A DNA stretch of 45,821 nucleotides from Dunaliella salina (taxonomy: Eukaryota > Chlorophyta > Chlorophyceae > Chlamydomonadales > Dunaliellaceae), in contig MU069463.1 of assembly GCA_002284615.2 (NCBI GenBank), positions 545,700-591,520 on the forward strand. Direction: 5' to 3'. Under the pieces are notes generated by a model. That model was not told where the DNA came from, searched no databases, and was given only the letters and a program-made list of their open reading frames with translations. A program made the position numbers and the translations under genes. The stretch's first letter is position 1. Each line of letters begins with the position of its first letter. This document shows positions 23,069-36,000 of this stretch, in pieces.

Positions 23069-26012
23069 TTACCTGGGGTACACAATGTCTGGCTTGTCTG
23101 CATCTAATTGCCGCAGTGCCTAACGTGCACAGAGAGTCAACAAGCAAAGCAGGCATCAGAGAACAAAATTGGACGTGGGTCGAGGCAGAAGAACGCATAA
23201 ATATGGGAAAGAGGGAAATTGGAGCTTTGATTTTAGAACTTGCTAGGACATGGCAAAGCAAAATAAGAAATGAATTAAAATTGAACCAATCTGCTGAAAC
23301 TCAGCATTTTCATGTTTATGTGGGCCAACAGAATCATTTCATTTGTCATATGCGCATCTCTTATTGTATAAATGGCAATGCCTAGCAAAGCCAAAAGCAC
23401 ATGGCTACCACGCAGATGGTCATTGTACTCGCTTAATTTAGCGACCTGCCAGAAATACCATGATGAACACCATGATGCAGAACCCACCTCGAAGGTACCA
23501 ATTCCAACAGATGTGGCTAGATTTAGAGACCTGGTGGTGGTTCACGAGGTAGAAGTGGAGTACGACAGGATTAATAGAAGAACAAGGACCCAAACAGAAA
23601 AAAGATGGCCTTACTGACATAATATTGGTGCAAGAATCTATGAAGCTGAAACATATTCTTCTTTGCACACAACTGAGGTTTTCCGAGGTTGAGCCCTTAG
23701 TGGGTAACCACACTTAGCACAAAATACAAGGGAGGAGCCAGTTTTTGGCTGAAGAAAAGCCAAAGAAGTATGTCCTACTGAAAAAGCAGTAACACTTTTT
23801 CCTTCCTTCCTTCCTTCCTTCCTTCTTTCCTTCCTTCCTTCCTTCCTTCCTTCCTTCCTACTGAAACAGGGGCATTGTGCAAGTACCTGACATATGTGTC
23901 TCGAATTGGAATTTTCACCAGTGCCCCACCTCCAAGCTTTATATCATCATGGGCCTGTGAGCAAGAGCATCGTTTTCAGGGGCATTCCTCTTTTGTTGAC
24001 CTCGTGAGTATGGGCATAGGTACATGGTCTGGCATATTGTTCAAAATGGCACAGTGTATTTCTCAATCAATGCCAAGGGAAGGCATTGTCAGCCAAGGCT
24101 GCTGCCTGTGTTAAGCTAATACTAACCACCAACCTGAGGAGAGAGGCCGGACACCTCAGAACCAAAGACAAGCCAGTCCCCAGGCTGGTATGCCAACCCA
24201 TGGTGTGAGGTGGAACCATAGACTGTAAAGGCAACGAGCCTTTTTGGGTCTGGAAGGGACAAGAAGAAATTGTGAAAGCTCTGCAATGAACACATGCAAT
24301 TTTTAATGGATATGACAGAGCGTGAGCATTGTGCGTGCTACCTCAGAGAGAAAGCACCAAGTGGCAAGGACTGAAAGAGCAGGATTTGATTGCCCATGAC
24401 GAGGAATTTCCAAGCCTTCACATGCAACCAGCCAATGCAAGTCATGACCGGAAGTGCTAAGTGAGCAGCAATTGCCACCTCAAACCTTTTCCAAATTTGT
24501 GAAGTTGCGAACGTAAAAATGGATGGGTACTGCTGAACCCTGCGCCATCAAACTCGTCAGGATTGAGCCACAAAAACATAAGGGCAAAGGACATACAAAG
24601 GAGAGAAATGTGCAAGCTGCAGATGGTGGAGCTCAGAGCAATTTTCAGGGCAGCCCGAGAGAGAGAACAAAAAAGGGAAGGGGAGGGGCTGGACAAAAAA
24701 AGGTCCCTTTGAGCAGACATGCTCTCCTTCTGCTCCCTACCTCCCTCTTTCTATTTTTTTGATGCTCGCTCTCAGGATGTATTCTGATTTTTTCCAAAAC
24801 CAAGATACTGAGACTTATCGTTTTTCCTCCTAACTCATGGATTCCTTTCAACACACCGAGCAGCCAAACTACCTGGCTGAAGGTTATGTCCCCTTGTTTA
24901 CCTTGTAACCTACCTCCCAGGATTCATGGGTCTGCACACAAACAGCATGCCAGTAGTCCAGTCCTGCGCGCTTCAGCCTGCAACCAAGACCAGTGGGATT
25001 GGCATTGAAGGCCTGTTGAGGATTCGGGATGGCAGCACCTCTTAGAGTGAGATGCCGATGTTGCTGGCACCCCAGAAATAACACGCCAGGTGGATGCTGG
25101 GGTTTGAATGTTGTCAGTTGTTGCCGCAAATTTTGGGGAAGCGCACCGTGTAGTCGCTCCTGCTCTTACACTCTAAGTTACAGCATGCCACCATTTTTCT
25201 CTTGCCACTTACATGCTGTCATCAGTTGAGAAGCCCAGAGGGCCCACCAGGTGCATCGGGACACCCGTGGCCGCTGCCGTCCGGCATGCATTCCCTGCAT
25301 GTGCAGGTGCTTGTAGATAAAAATGAGTGGACGTGTACCAGGGTTGCATCAAGTACCTGCTTGTGCAAGGGGGAGGGGGGGGAGGGAAGGGGGCGAATGA
25401 GCTTTTATGTTTTGGCAGCCAAAACATTGGTTTGCAAGGACTGTAAGGAGGTTTCCTTACAAAGGAAAAAGGTGTCACGCTGGAAGCACCTAGCGCCCAT
25501 GAAGGAAACACTTGAAAATTTGCATTGAAACCAGGTGATACCGACGCACCTGTATTCTGAGGTATCTGAGGGTTGACGAGCACTATGTTTAGATCTTGAC
25601 GTAAAGGGGGCGCATCACTGTTGAAACAAGGCATGCACATAAAGCTTCAGGCTGTGACCAACAGTGTAAGCCCAGCATGAGGTCGAAGCAGGAGACCATA
25701 TTTGTGGAAAGAGTCCATGAAGAAAAATGTGTTTGAGGATACAGTTTTTGAGAGCAAACACATTGCTTTTAAAATCTCTTACCTGAATGCTTCTGGAGCT
25801 GCCTGCCTCCCTTGTTTGTGGGGGCGCCCAGCATGTCTCTTTACACGGTTAGCGCCTGAAAATGGCTGGCATGCTCCTGTTGCCTTTGTTCTGTGTTTAA
25901 GTGTGTTGGAGGTTGCAACCCATTTGCACGTCACACAAGTTTGTGGGATAGTTGTTTGGTATGCTCTGGAATAGAGCAGCCAATGTCCTCCCCACCTGGC
26001 TACTTGCTGCAT
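23069..26012 (-). CDS. trmL: tRNA (cytidine/uridine-2'-O)-methyltransferase TrmL, SPOUT family, complete (250 aa)
   Basis: Methylates the ribose of the tRNA wobble base with S-adenosylmethionine. Eight exons join in frame: 26012-25783, 25617-25550, 25294-25213, 24977-24914, 24280-24134, 23954-23887, 23530-23488 and 23119-23069 (TAA). Residues 1-76 are basic and Ser/Thr-rich, with only one acidic residue (near 73), and look like an organelle transit peptide. The catalytic body begins DLNIVLVNPQIPQNTGNACR (85-104), followed by GPLGFSTDDSMLKRAGLDYW, then RLVAFTVYGS, then the motif-2 equivalent LVFGSEVSGLSP (185-196, usual FGxETxGLP). Then come VKIPI and the knotted motif 3, RSLNLATSVGIG (220-231), ending in ALRQL. 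Length after the leader fits bacterial TrmL. The Thr-to-Val change after the conserved Glu is unusual. Confidence 0.94.
23808..23858. repeat. (TTCC)n microsatellite
   Basis: About 12 TTCC units with one imperfect unit, inside a TrmL intron some 30 bp from the donor of the 23954-23887 exon. Confidence 0.95.
24762..24911 (+). mobile_element. LINE-B 3'-end fragment inside a TrmL intron
   Basis: Matches 38040-38190 in order: GATGCTCGCTCTCAGGATGT, CCAAGATACTGAGACTTATC, ACACCGAGCAGCCAAACTAC, GAAGGTTATGTCCCCTTG, ending in a decayed TTTACCTTGTAACC tail. It stops about where the 24977-24914 exon's donor begins, so the insertion sits right beside a functional splice site. Antisense to TrmL. Confidence 0.8.
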
Positions 26013-26257
26013 TAAAGCTTAGAAAGATTTGATTTTTATTACGTTCTAAACAATAATGGGGACCAATAAAGCATATCAGCTGACGAGTTATCCAGTCAAA
26101 ACCTGTTTCTCCCTGTTTTTAGGCCAGCCCAGCGATATTTGATTTTAAAACGAATGCACTTTTTACGATCGACTCAATCTTTTTTTCTCTTGGCACGGCT
26201 GAATTACCTGAGGAGGCGTTTCCACTCGGACTAAGATACAATACCCATTAATTGATC
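26013..26257. promoter_or_regulatory. divergent promoter region between TrmL and acyl dehydratase genes
   Basis: 245 bp between start codons. A CCAAT sequence lies at about 26063. An AT-rich block covers 26030-26080. No further element can be named. Shared regulation is an inference from the head-to-head layout. Confidence 0.6.
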
Positions 26258-28492
26258 ATGTTGGCTTGGATTGGGTTGATCCTTATAGGATTGGCTCCCA
26301 TTGGAGCTTTGGTCCTGCTGGGGCTGTTGCCGCATGGGAGTTCTCACAGGGTCAGTTATGACAGGTGCGTGTGCGGGGCAGGTTGAAGCCCAGGACATCC
26401 TGGGCCATGCTAGACATCGTGTGCCATCACAGGATTGCCATTGCCAAATAAGAATTCCCAGCCCTGAAAGAGAAGCACCAACTTCAGTGTAGACCTACCC
26501 TCTCGTACAATGCAGGTGGCCAAGCCTTGTCCACCTGTACCTGCAGGCAGCTATTGCAGTGATTCGCAAAAGTGGGGGTGGGCAAATTGATGTGCAGGAG
26601 GCCCAGAAAGAGCCACTTATTGAGGTATGCGTGTCAGGATGGTGATGATTTGATGGCTGGTGCTGATCAGATCCTTGTCAAGCCAGGCATCATGAAGGGC
26701 ACAAAAAACTGTGCATGAAAAATATCACCAGCTTGCGCCAAACAAGACACACAAAAGTGTGCACTTGCAATGTTTGAAGTCTGTTTTCATGCTGAAGGAT
26801 TCAATTTTACCGAATGCAATTTTATGAGAAGAATTTGGATGCTGAGGATAGAAAGATCTGTGAGCATCTTGTACTTGTTCCCACCCTATTTCTCAACTCT
26901 ACTCTGAAATACACAGGTGTTTGCTTCTCCCATATTAGCCCAAATAGCGGAACCTGCTATTTGAATGTGAACGTAATTACCTTGATAGAGGTCCCATGAG
27001 CAATACTTTTTCCTCTACTTGTTTGCAGGTGGCCATGGTACAGCCACAGCCTTTTGACAAAAGGAAGCTTTCCAAATTTCTGAGCCTGTCTTCATATCCA
27101 GCCAGCATGAAGGGCGTCGTGCCCCTCATGTACCCCATCTGCGAGTCCTTTAGGTTGAACATCCAGGTGCGGACCCCACAGGAAAGTTTGAGCACGAGGC
27201 CGTGTACATCAGGAAAATTTCCCTAAGTAGCAAACTAGCAGGGGCATCACCAAAGGGCTTTCAAACATGCACTAGAAACAGCTAGCCTGAGTGATTGCTT
27301 TCATCCAGAAATAGAGATAATGGGGATCTGGAGGGTTGTCAGCCACGCCCCTGGACACTCCTTTCCCTGTTCTCCGCCAATGCATGCAAGCCGCCCCACA
27401 AAAGATCTCGAAAATGAAGATAATTTCTGGTGTTTGGGATAGCCATAATCAATCAGTTGCATGGCAAATCGATCTGTATTTGGGCGACTTTGTTCCATCT
27501 GGATACTGGTGACTATGCGGGGAATGGGCCCAAGTTGAGGAGAGGGCAGATTTTGTGTACTCATTGTAGATGGTGCCGCGCCACATCGATTCAGATGATA
27601 CGCAGAGTCACCTTCTTATTCCAGTGTGGATTTCTGAAGGGTGACGACTTCTGGACTCAGGCAACAAGGAAACATTGTAGGTTGATCATGCTTATGATCA
27701 GTGCATGCTTTTGTGATGGGGAAGTAGAGTGCGCAGCTGGAAAACAGGGTTCAAAAGCATAGAAGAGGTGTGGGCAGAGAGCCATGAGAGGTGAGCTAGA
27801 GCTGAGAGCAAGCAGAGGAACCAGCGCGTCGTAATTAGTGGATGTACATGCTGTCGCAAGAGTGGATGGGAGATGTGATGAGGAAGCAGAGAGTAACAAA
27901 CTTAGAACCCAGCCTGTTGTTGAAGAGACATGATGCCTTTGTCTGTAAAAATGGGTTGGTGATGGTTCCTCTTGCAGTGATTTTGAAGAGTAGAGACCTG
28001 AAGCGTGACACCAGCCTCTATACATATTCATTTTTAAAGTGATTTTCGTACCAATAACCCGATATTGACACCATTATTCAATTTAGGCAATGGTGTTGTC
28101 TGAAGAGTGACACCAGACCCAGCATTTTGTTGTATAGACGGAATGGCTTTGTCAGAAAATAAGGGGTTCAGGAAAATGTTCTTTTAGAAGGTTTCAATTG
28201 ACGTGCATGCAAATGTTTTCCCGTGTGGAAAAACAAAATGGGTTTCAAGGACGCAGGTCAAGGAAAGTGAGGAGCTTGGCATTCCGAATTAAGACAGAAA
28301 GTTTGAAATTAAGTGCACCAAACTTTGAGCCAAATTTTGCATGCCTATTTTTGGCAGGCCTTGCTCCTCCCTGCTTTTCCCTTCAGTGTCCTCCGCACAG
28401 TCCTCAAGAGCATCAGCACAACCATGTACCGGGAAGTCATGCAGGATGAGGCACTTGTGTACAGGTGGGGCTGAGATGAGCATGCATGTGTT

Positions 28493-28551
<59 letters not shown>

Positions 28552-30000
28552 NTGTGTGTGTGTGTGTGTGTGTGTGTGCAGCTGTGTGTGTGTTTATGTG
28601 CTGTTTGTTTATGTGCTGTGTGTTTATGTGCTGACTTCAGTCTCCAGGCCGCTTAGCTGCTTGCAAGGTAAATCTGGCTCGCGTACTTTGGGTGACCTTG
28701 CTACGAGTCTAAATACTGAGTTGGCCTTGTGCTCTTGCATGACAGAAGGTGCAGCATGTTTTCTCTGTTACCGCATTCTGAGGAATGTATGCCATACAAA
28801 GATGGGGAAGCATACATGGGGAGGCAACGACTGATCAAAAAGCACAGCAGGAAGAAGGCCTGTATTGAAGAGGAGCAAAGTAGGTCAGACCCTTGATCTC
28901 TGATCCATTGCCCTGCAAACAGCGCAGCCCAAAATAATAAATTTCATTATATAATTATTTATTTTGTTTTGCACAACCACGCAAGGGCAATCTTGACCAA
29001 GCGTGCCTCTTGCAGCCCGATATATCAACTTGCAAAGTCACGCATCCTTGATGTATGTATGCTTTACAAGCGCGCGACAACCGCACAGGGCAAGAAATGC
29101 TATTTATGCGTGGTGATTTAGTTCCTGCACATTGAAGTAAAGGTGATGTAAGGATTTTGGGACAAGATTGGTGGTTCAAAACGGGAGGATATAGTCAAAT
29201 ATGTTCCGTGCTGGACTTATAGCTGACAAGTATTGGCACGAAAACTCTTTTTCCAGTAAACTGCTGATAAAGGAGGTGCAGCAATGAGGCGGCATCTCCT
29301 CTGCCCAGTGGGGCAAGTTTCTTTTACATGCGTGAAATTTTGAGTGGAGCAAATGGTTCCTTGCAAGTGGACATATTTTGGAAAAAAGAGATCTGTATTA
29401 ACACAAAGGCTTAAGCAAGACAACGGGCTGATGTATGAACAATATCAATTTTGCTGCCCAAATTTGAGTACACGCCTCCTGAGATTGCTTCTCACTTTGT
29501 TGCTGTCAGGGTGCAGATTGATCCAAAGACCTTCACACGCACTGACAAGGGCCACGTTGAAGTTGATATTGTGAGTCAACGTGACTGGTATTTCGAGTTG
29601 GGACTATTTACTTGCTTTGCCGGGGACATGCAGTGATCAGACGTTGCAGTGATCAGACTCGTCTTCAAGGAGAACCAGGAGTACCAACTTGCTTTGCCAG
29701 GGACATGCAGTGATCAAAAAACGTTGGTACCCCTGTCAGTGTGCTTGAAGACGTTGGTACTCCTTGAAGACGTTGGTACTCCTTGGTACTCCTTGAAGAC
29801 GTTGGTACTCCTTGGTTCTCCTTGAAGACGATGGTACTCCTTGAAGACGTTGGTACTCCCCTTAATGTGCCTGCCTCCTTGTGTATGTCAATGACAATGT
29901 ACAAGCAGCTACTTTTTTACAGTTGCAACCTCCTGGTAATCATGTCATCTCTTTTGGAGATTCTTATATCAGATGAACAATGCATTCACAGCGCGCGTGC

Positions 30001-30057
<57 letters not shown>

Positions 30058-33000
30058 NNNNNNNNNNNNNNNNNNNNNNNNNNNNNNNNNNNNNNNCACA
30101 CTCTAACAAAGATGCATGCACATGCCACAGGCCAGCATGGCCAGCTCCAAGAAGGACAACACTGTTGTCTGGCGCTCAACTGTGAGAGCCGTGGTGCTGA
30201 ATCCCAAGGCAGCCAAGGGCGGGGGCTCAGCTGCAGTAAGTATCTGACAATGCTGGTTGCATTCCGCGATGTGGTGATGTGTCTCAGCATGCCGTCTGCA
30301 TGCCATCCGTGATGTGATGATGTATCTCTACATGCCGTTTGCATGCCGTCTGCATGCCATTCCGTGATTTGGTGATGTGTCTCTGCATGCCGTCTGCATG
30401 CTGTCTGCATGCCATTCCGTGATGTGATGATGTGTTTCTGAATGCCGTCTGCATGCCGTCTGCATGCCATTCCGTGATGTGATGATGTGTTTCTGAATGC
30501 CGTCTGCATGCCGTCTGCATGCCATTCCGTGATGTGATGATGTGTCTCTGCATGCCGTCTGCATGCCGTCTGCATGCCATTCTGTGATGTGATGATGTGT
30601 CTCTGCATGCCGTCTGCAAGCCGTCTGCATGCCATTCCGTGATGTGATGATGTGTCACTGCATGCCGTCTGCATGCCATTCCGTGATGTGATGATGTGTC
30701 TCTGAATGCCATCTGCATGCCGTCTGCATGCTATTCCGTGATGTGATGATGTGTCTCTGCATGCTTTCTCAATGTGTAAGTGAATATGTAGAGCATGCAA
30801 CCAGCCCTCTGACTGCATTTCGCATGCCTTCAAGGTGTGTAACTGAGTAAGTCGAGCACGCAAGCTGCCCTCTGGCTGCACCGCCGCATGCCTGCCCAAG
30901 CTGCAACGCAATTTGCAGGGCTCACAAGCAGCTTTCTCTTTTTATGCAATGCGTGTGATGCTTGACTTCAAGCATGGAACGCTGCAAGGTTCCTCTGAGG
31001 TGATCGTAATCTTGCCTTAAGGGATCTCTTGCAGCCAAGGGTGTAAGTTGTTGGGTATGGCTTGTGAGTGTGGAACCTTACCTGGAATAGCTGAAAGAAT
31101 TGGGAGGCTGAAGAGCAATGCAGTTAGGATGCATTGCTTCAGGGCTGCCTGGAGGGAGTGCACTGGCTCCCATAGACATGTTCCCACGCATTGATAAACT
31201 GTAGCCATTATTTCTGAGATCACTTTCTGGACGTTCCTTGCTGGCAATTTTGCTTTCTGCCTTGGTAGTTTCTTTCAGTGCATTGTCTGTGTGTCAGTGC
31301 AGGGGAAAGTTTTTAAAGAGTCCATCACACTTCCCCTAGTGTCTTCCTGAAACGCTGAGCTGTTGTCCTCGCAATTGGGACCCCCCCCTCCAACAACATC
31401 ATGCACCTGCATGTCTCCGCATGCGCCCTGGGCGCCAGAGAGAGACAATGTTTTGAACCCTCATCCCGTAGGAGCGTCAGGGGTCATTCTGTTGACCCTG
31501 CTTGGTTGGATTTTTGAGTTAAGGCCAGTTTGGTGCGAACAAACATCAAAACACCGGGCATCGTGGTTTGCTGGTGAAGCCCCAATCATGGAGCATGAGA
31601 CCCTCAGCATGCATATTTCTCAGTTAAGTTCATGCTTGATTTCCACTTGCCTTGGCAAACCCAGAGCATTTCCCGCCCTTAGACTAGGCATGCTGCTCAG
31701 GCAAGAAAAACTGGGGGCAGCCTTGCAACGTCATGGGGCTCAGGGAGACTGGAGGCTTCATGCCCTGGAGCTTCCTTGTTCCCTAGTTAAGGAGGAAGGT
31801 GGCCAACACGACTCAGCCTTCACACCCTCCAACTGAAAGCCCGTGTGTAGGCCGAGCAACAAGTTCTACCGGAGCTCCTTTTTTTGGGTGGCTTGCAATG
31901 CAGTGGGCAGAGATAAAGGGAACATAAATTTTGTTGCTAAGCAAGGACAAGCTGGCCTTCCTTTGAAGCCAGTCTGGCCACCCCGCGCCCATGGAACGCC
32001 AACAGAGGGCACATGCATACTCAACATTGTCTCACTCAAACATACAGCCATCTAAAACTCAAACATACAGCAACCCACATCTTGCTCAATTGCTACATCT
32101 TGTTTAGATAAATTGCTACATCTTGCTTAGCTAAATTGTTACACCTTGTGAAGCCCAGGGCTTTGGGTCGGCAGACGGAATTCACTTAAATGTGCACATC
32201 ATAGCAGCTCGCCAATGGGTCAATGATTCCAATAGCAATTTCCATAATTCCAACAGGGATATGTTTTGTATGTTCATACTGGATTTTTTTTGACAACTGT
32301 GTGCTGTGGTCAGAGTGGAGACATAAGGATAGGATAGAGTTACATAGCTGTGCCTGCCGGCAAGTGGAGGCAAGATACCTGGGATTTGGCTGGTGCAATG
32401 AGGAGCAGGCCCTGCATCCATCAATCCGTAATCTCTGCACCCCATGTCTCAAGTTGCTGTGACCAGCAAGTGGAGGCGAAGTGCCGTGCATTTTGGGGCT
32501 GGTGCAATGACGAGTGGGCCCTACACCCATCCTGTGATCTCTACACCCCGTGTCTCGAGTTGCTGTGATCAGCAAGTGGAGGCGAAGTGCCGGGCTTTAT
32601 TGGGCTGGTGCGATAAGGAGCAGGCCCAGCATCCATCCATTTGTAACCTCTGCACCCCATGTCTCAAGTTGCTGTGACCAGCAAGTGGAGGCGAAGTGCC
32701 GGGCTTTTTTGGGCTGGTGCGATAAGGAGCAGGCCCAGCATCCATCCATCTGTAATCTCTGCACCCCATGTCTCCAGGTCTTTGCTGCAGCTTTTCACGC
32801 TCGCTGCTGACCAGGGCCAGCAGGAAGGCTTGCGCTTTCATACCTCACCCAAAGCAGCATCATCAGCAGCATTCAGGGATGCAGAATGGGAGAACAAGCG
32901 GCGGAATGGCTCAAGCTGAATGTCTTTGGCGTGTTGGGCTGAAAGGTGGAAGCCAATTCTCTTGTATGAGTGGTATTGGGTGAGAGAGGGATCGGTAAGG

Positions 33001-36000
33001 CGTTTTGAATCAAGGTGGGACTGCAGTGTGTTTTGGACCAGGACGGAAGTGCAAGTGCAAGATTTTTTTTACCAGAATGGGACTGCAAGGCGTTTAGGAC
33101 TAAGACAGGTCCGCAATGCGTTTTGGACCTGCAATCCTATCTTGGTTCCAAACACCCTGCAGGCTGATCCTGATCCTGACCCAAATTCCTTGCATTCCCA
33201 TCCCGGTCCAAAATACCCTGCAGTCCCATCCTGATCCAAAACGCATCGCAGCCCCATCCTGGTCCAAGACGCACTGCAGTGCCATCCCAGCCCTAAGCGT
33301 CTTGCAGTTTCATCCTGATCCCAAGTGTCTTGCTGCCCCATCCTGGTCCAAAACGCACTGCAGTCTCATCCCGGTCCAAAATGCCAAGCAGTGCCATCCC
33401 GGTCCGAGATGTCTTGCAGTCTCATCCTGATCCCGAATGCCCTGCAGTCCCATCCTGGTCAAAAAAGTCTTGCAGTTCTAACCTAGGCTTTTTTGACCAG
33501 GGTGGAACTGCAGTGCGTTTTGGATCAGGATGGGACTGTAGCACGTTTCGGACCAGGACGGGACTTCAGAAAAGCAGTCGGTGCTATGCCGATGTTAGGG
33601 CATGTGGACAAATTCTGAAAGCTTCTCTGGAAAGGGAATATGCTGAACCTCCACATCTCAACGTCCACCGAGCATTGTTACTCCATTCCTTCGATGCATT
33701 GACCTCATTGTTGTGGAAGGACCCAAAATCATTGAATGTTTTCCCTTAGGCCCTAAGTTAGGGGATGGATTTTACATGGACTGCTGCATTGCATCAAAGC
33801 CACATCCAAGACCAGGATCTGCACACCAATAATCTTTAAACCCTGATTCACACCGGACCAGTTGAAAATCTTGTGGAAGCCTGAGGAAAAAAAGCATGAT
33901 TGTTCTGTTTGGGCCATTGGGGCAGCATAGGGTAGGCATAATTTCTCGTCAAGACATGCTCAGAGCTCAAAAATGCGCCTTTCAAAATGCAATCTGCTTG
34001 AAATAACTTTCTGCATCACTTCACGCTTCCGATCTGCAGGCACCATTAGAGCATGAAAAGCTGCAAGTCATCGATACCTGGAAGCACAAGGCTGATGTGG
34101 GGCGAAAGTATGGAGCATTGAACGGAGACTGTAAGTTTGTTTTAAGCAGAGAAATTGAGCACAAAATGGAGTTTGCTAGCAGATTTGTTTAGGCGCATTT
34201 TTGAGTCGAGATAGAGCCTGCTAGTTTTCGTTGACACAATGTTCAAGCGTTGCTTTGGAAACCCGAATATTGCACCATGAAATGACGGGCATTCAATTGC
34301 AACTTAGGTCACGTTCCTAAGGCCGCTGCCAAAGCATGGCTTCTGTTGAGATTAACCTGAAAATGCACCATAAAATGGCAGACATCCATACAGAATATAG
34401 GTCGGGCTCCTAAGTTTCCTGCCACTGAGGCGATCTAGCCTCGGTGTTTGGTGACTCCTGTTTGAAGTCAGTAGCTGCAGCCAAGTGAGCAGATTATTTG
34501 TTGTCCCTAAAATCCAACAGCCTTGGGCAGCCTTTTGCCAGCTTTTAGGTCTGCATTCTTTGAAACAATAAGTGTGCATGTCTTCACGTATTTGCTGAAC
34601 CATGCTTGCGTGCAGTGAATCCCATCCATTTGCATCCAGCACTGAGCAAGATGTTTGGTTTCAAGCGCCCAATCGCCCACGCACTGTTTCAGCTGTCCTG
34701 CACGGAGGCCTCCATCAGAAAGCACGGTGTGTCTCCTTTTCCTTAATTGATTTGGGGGGGGGGGGGGTCTCTGCCTGCGTAGTGTTTTTCTATGAAGGAA
34801 AGGAAAGGAAGTAAGGGAAGGAAGCGAAGTGAAGCGAGGGGGAGGGAAGGGAAGGGAAGGGAAGGGAAGGGAAGGGAAGGGAAGGGAAGGGAAGGGAAGG
34901 GAAGGGAAAAGAGGGGAAAAGAGGGGAAAAGGAGGGAGAGGAAAGGAAAGGAAAGGAAAGGAAAGGAGAGGAAAGGAAAGGGAAGGAAAGGAAAGGAAAG
35001 GAGAGGAAAGGAAAGGAAAGGAAAGGAAAGGAAAGGAAAGGAAAGGAAAGGAAAGGAAAGGAAGGGTACACCACTGTATATGCCTATTCGAGGGCATCTT
35101 AGCAGAATCGAACCCAGGACCTCCCGATCCCAAAAGAGCACCAGTGCACCACGCAGCTTGCCGTTGAGAGTATGGGAAAGAGAGGGAAGGGAAGGAGACA
35201 TGGACATGAGAACAGATGGATTTTGTCATTGAGCCTCCGTTCTGAGGGAAATTGGATGCATGTTTGTGGTTTGTGTGCACTCCTGACTTAAACGCAACAG
35301 CGTGCTTTGGAAAGCAGGAATTGGCTGAGCAAGTCAGCAATGCCTGTGTGCTCCTGACTTGAATGCAACAGCACACTTTGGGAAGCAGGAAGCAGCTGAG
35401 CAGAGCAGGCCTGCAATTTGTGTACGCTCCTGACTTGAATGGAGCAGCAAGTTTTGGAAATCAGGCTGCTCACAGCAGGTCTGCACAACACACACAGCAG
35501 GTCTGCACATCACACACACAGCAGGTCTGCACAACAGGCTCACAGCAGGTCTGCACAACAGGCTCACAGCAGGTCTGCAATTTGTGTGCATTTCTGACTT
35601 GAGTGCAGCAGCATGCTTTGGAAAGCAGAAATTGGCTGTGCAGAGCAGGTCTACAATTTGTGTGCAATGTCTCGCAAGAGGGATCATTCTTGTATTTTCC
35701 TGGTCTGGAATTTTGAGAGCATCGCTGCATCAAAATATGCAGAGGATGTCTTCAGAAAGGCTTGGGAAAGTTTCGGTAGGCTGGCTCCCCATCAAAATAA
35801 CGTCGATACATTAAGCATTTTCCTGTGTACTGTACCCGAAAAATACCATCCCCCAAATTCATGTTCTGGAGGTGTGTGGATGACCAAGGACATCACAGAA
35901 AACAATAATTTTGAGCTTGGGCAATGAGCTTGAAAGTGCCAGACAATTTTTTGTGGGTTACCTGGTGATGGAGGAGTGTGAAGGCTGCAAGGGGGCGTCG

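Noticed and set aside
27570..27640. Possible dehydratase exon reading MVPRHIDSDDTQSHLLIPVW
   Set aside because: It was phase-compatible with a shorter version of the next exon, but the 28358 acceptor gives LLLPAFPFSVL, which matches the family directly and joins 27166 in phase.
29469..29509. Upstream extension YTPPEIASHFVAVR of the 29510 exon
   Set aside because: It looks protein-like, but the acceptor needed is in the wrong phase for the previous exon; 29510 fits.
31363..31836. 157-codon plus-strand ORF
   Set aside because: Inside a dehydratase intron, no motif, no flanking splice logic, low-information composition.
32780..32919. Possible extra dehydratase exon after CTTTGCTGCAG
   Set aside because: Acceptor plausible and the frame is open, but no GT donor in phase; the 30235 to 34040 join already fits the family.
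35085..35168. Functional tRNA gene
   Set aside because: The boxes are good but the anticodon loop has eight bases and the acceptor stem does not pair.
34507..35376. 289-codon minus-strand frame rich in Phe, Pro, Leu, Ser
   Set aside because: It is the translation of the (CCTTT)n/(CCCTT)n tract; composition comes from the repeat and changes with frame.
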